DNA of 64,000 nt, taken from positions 155,371-219,370 of the forward strand of contig JAIRBC010000002.1 of assembly GCA_022008415.1 (NCBI GenBank), in the 5' to 3' direction. The stretch's first letter is position 1. Each line of letters begins with the position of its first letter. The stretch comes from Cerina litoralis. GTDB lineage: Bacteria > Bacteroidota > Bacteroidia > Flavobacteriales > Flavobacteriaceae. The position numbers and the translations under genes were made by a program. Below, piece by piece: positions 63,525 through 64,000 of the stretch. Below the pieces are notes generated by a model. The model ran no database searches. It was not told the origin of the DNA and saw nothing but the letters and a program-made list of their open reading frames with translations.

Positions 63525-63921
63525 GGGGCCGACTGGTTTTGACAGCGAGGCCAATTGGAATGTAAGCATGCCGAGCGCTGGGATACAGCTCGAAAATCTC
63601 ATTTTCCACACTTTTTAAATGGCGAAAATAATTACGCTCTTGCCGCTTAATCTGAATTACAGTAGGATTTAGCCTCGTCCCTACAAGGTAGGGAAGCGAG
63701 ATGTTTCTGGGAAGCCCTTGTTGACGGCGTCCCATCCAGAAGCACCATCAAAGTCAACACAAGGCGGGTATTGCTTTGTTATCCGCTCTAAAACCCAAAG
63801 AAGCTAAGTGTACGATAGGCGGTCCTTGGTCGGTCGTGCATCGAAAAACAAACGAGGAATAAGCATGTAGAAAGCATTGTAATTACTTGTTTGGACGAGG
63901 GTTCGAATCCCTCCGGCTCCA
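63525..63921 (+). ncRNA. ssrA: Transfer-messenger RNA (tmRNA)
   Basis: The 5' GGGGCCG (63525-63531) pairs with CGGCTCC (63914-63920) to form the tRNA-like acceptor stem (one G-U pair), followed by discriminator A at 63921; the CCA end is not encoded. GGTTCGAATCC (63900-63910) is the T-loop/stem. The internal tag frame runs GGC GAA AAT AAT TAC GCT CTT GCC GCT TAA (63621-63650), coding GENNYALAA. tmRNA rescues stalled ribosomes and tags incomplete proteins for degradation. It is a one-piece tmRNA; length about 397 bases is normal. Confidence 0.96.
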
Positions 63922-63958
63922 CGATTAAGCACAGCTATACTGTGGCTTGAAACATAAG

Positions 63959-63995
63959 AAATCCGCCAAGTATTTTCACTTGAGCGGATTTTTTT
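63959..63995 (+). terminator. Intrinsic terminator of ssrA
   Basis: AAATCCGC..AAGT (63959-63971), a six-base loop and ACTT..GCGGATTT (63978-63991) make a stem with two small internal mismatches, followed by TTTT. Between it and the tmRNA, AAGC-ACAG and CTGTGGCTT form a short hairpin (about 63927-63949). Confidence 0.8.
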
Positions 63996-64000
63996 GTTTT

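Noticed and set aside
63478..63735. Leftward 85-codon open frame
   Set aside because: It lies over the 5' half of the tmRNA, which explains the sequence fully.
63525..63921. tmRNA 3' end as an integration site with an attached island
   Set aside because: ssrA is a common attachment site, but the window ends 79 bases later at its terminator, and no integrase lies next to it in the visible part.
1..64000. Prophage, CRISPR array, restriction-modification or known defence system
   Set aside because: No cas genes, regularly spaced repeats with unique spacers, phage structural genes, methylase/endonuclease pairs or toxin-antitoxin pairs were recognised; the only recombinase is a housekeeping Xer protein.

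Overview
This 64 kb window is a contiguous piece of a Bacteroidota chromosome, almost certainly from a marine-type member of the Flavobacteriaceae. The indicators are a tmRNA whose tag reads GENNYALAA, a type IX secretion (type B, gliding-motility-associated) C-terminal domain, promoters matching the Bacteroidota pattern TTG-N17-19-TAnnTTTG, weak or absent Shine-Dalgarno sequences, many small lipoproteins, and families largely confined to this group (DUF3822, DUF6122, DUF6252, head GIN, DUF3817). No prophage, insertion sequence, CRISPR array, rRNA operon or tRNA gene was seen. Most of the window is ordinary housekeeping chromosome, and no clear new defence or secretion system is present.

Layout. 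0-5.5 kb: start of a leftward gene resembling a RecD-like helicase, a compact rightward set (pilin-like anchored protein, DUF3822, rsmD, an NTF2-like secreted protein), a bidirectional terminator, then rpsA (leftward) and a BON-LysM protein. 5.6-9 kb: cmk and lon, leftward. 9.1-12.7 kb: an ECF sigma factor, a probable anti-sigma factor and two exported beta-repeat proteins (DYG-repeat and SGSGD-repeat/head GIN), probably one envelope-response unit. 13-19.7 kb: a visibly more AT-rich accessory stretch with a membrane protein, a hydrolase, a lipoprotein, an amidohydrolase, an MDR oxidoreductase and a nucleoside-hydrolase-like protein, interspersed with what look like eroded gene fragments (DUF4199-like, ChbG/YdjC-like) and a MITE-like inverted repeat. 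19.7-26.7 kb: a UMF1-type MFS transporter, an M48 lipoprotein protease, a GH31 alpha-glucosidase and glgB, all leftward. 26.9-32.8 kb: a collagen-like lipoprotein, lpdA, DUF3817, aroQ divergent from a XerC/D recombinase, and a type II NADH dehydrogenase.

33-42.5 kb: a second ECF sigma factor with a membrane partner, an acyltransferase, a NUDIX CoA pyrophosphatase and a cyclophilin lipoprotein whose divergent start codons overlap, a UPF0126 channel, then a tight run (small membrane protein, mutL, rhomboid) followed by a second rhomboid and a membrane-anchored EEP phosphatase. 42.6-48.6 kb: DUF6122, a sulfatase, a 2-dehydro-3-deoxygalactonokinase, and a LytTR/LytS-type two-component pair with a TPR sensor. 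48.8-53.5 kb: small envelope proteins including two tandem DUF6252 lipoproteins, a beta-barrel protein and a T9SS cargo protein. 53.7-63.2 kb: folE, cysS, yidD, an M28 peptidase, a PPK2 kinase, a DUF1569 protein, a class-A-like serine hydrolase and a saccharopine/alanine dehydrogenase-like enzyme. The window closes with ssrA (tmRNA) and its terminator.

The most distinctive non-gene content lies in the spacers: several families of short palindromes (CCCGA/TCGGG cores; an ACCGTAGCTATGG element in three places), a perfect heptamer array, G/C-run inverted repeats and low-complexity tracts. The observations I would check first are the pilin-like/DUF3822 pair, the overlapping divergent starts at 35,792-35,795, the MutL lacking its endonuclease residues, and the gene-decay island at 13-19.7 kb.
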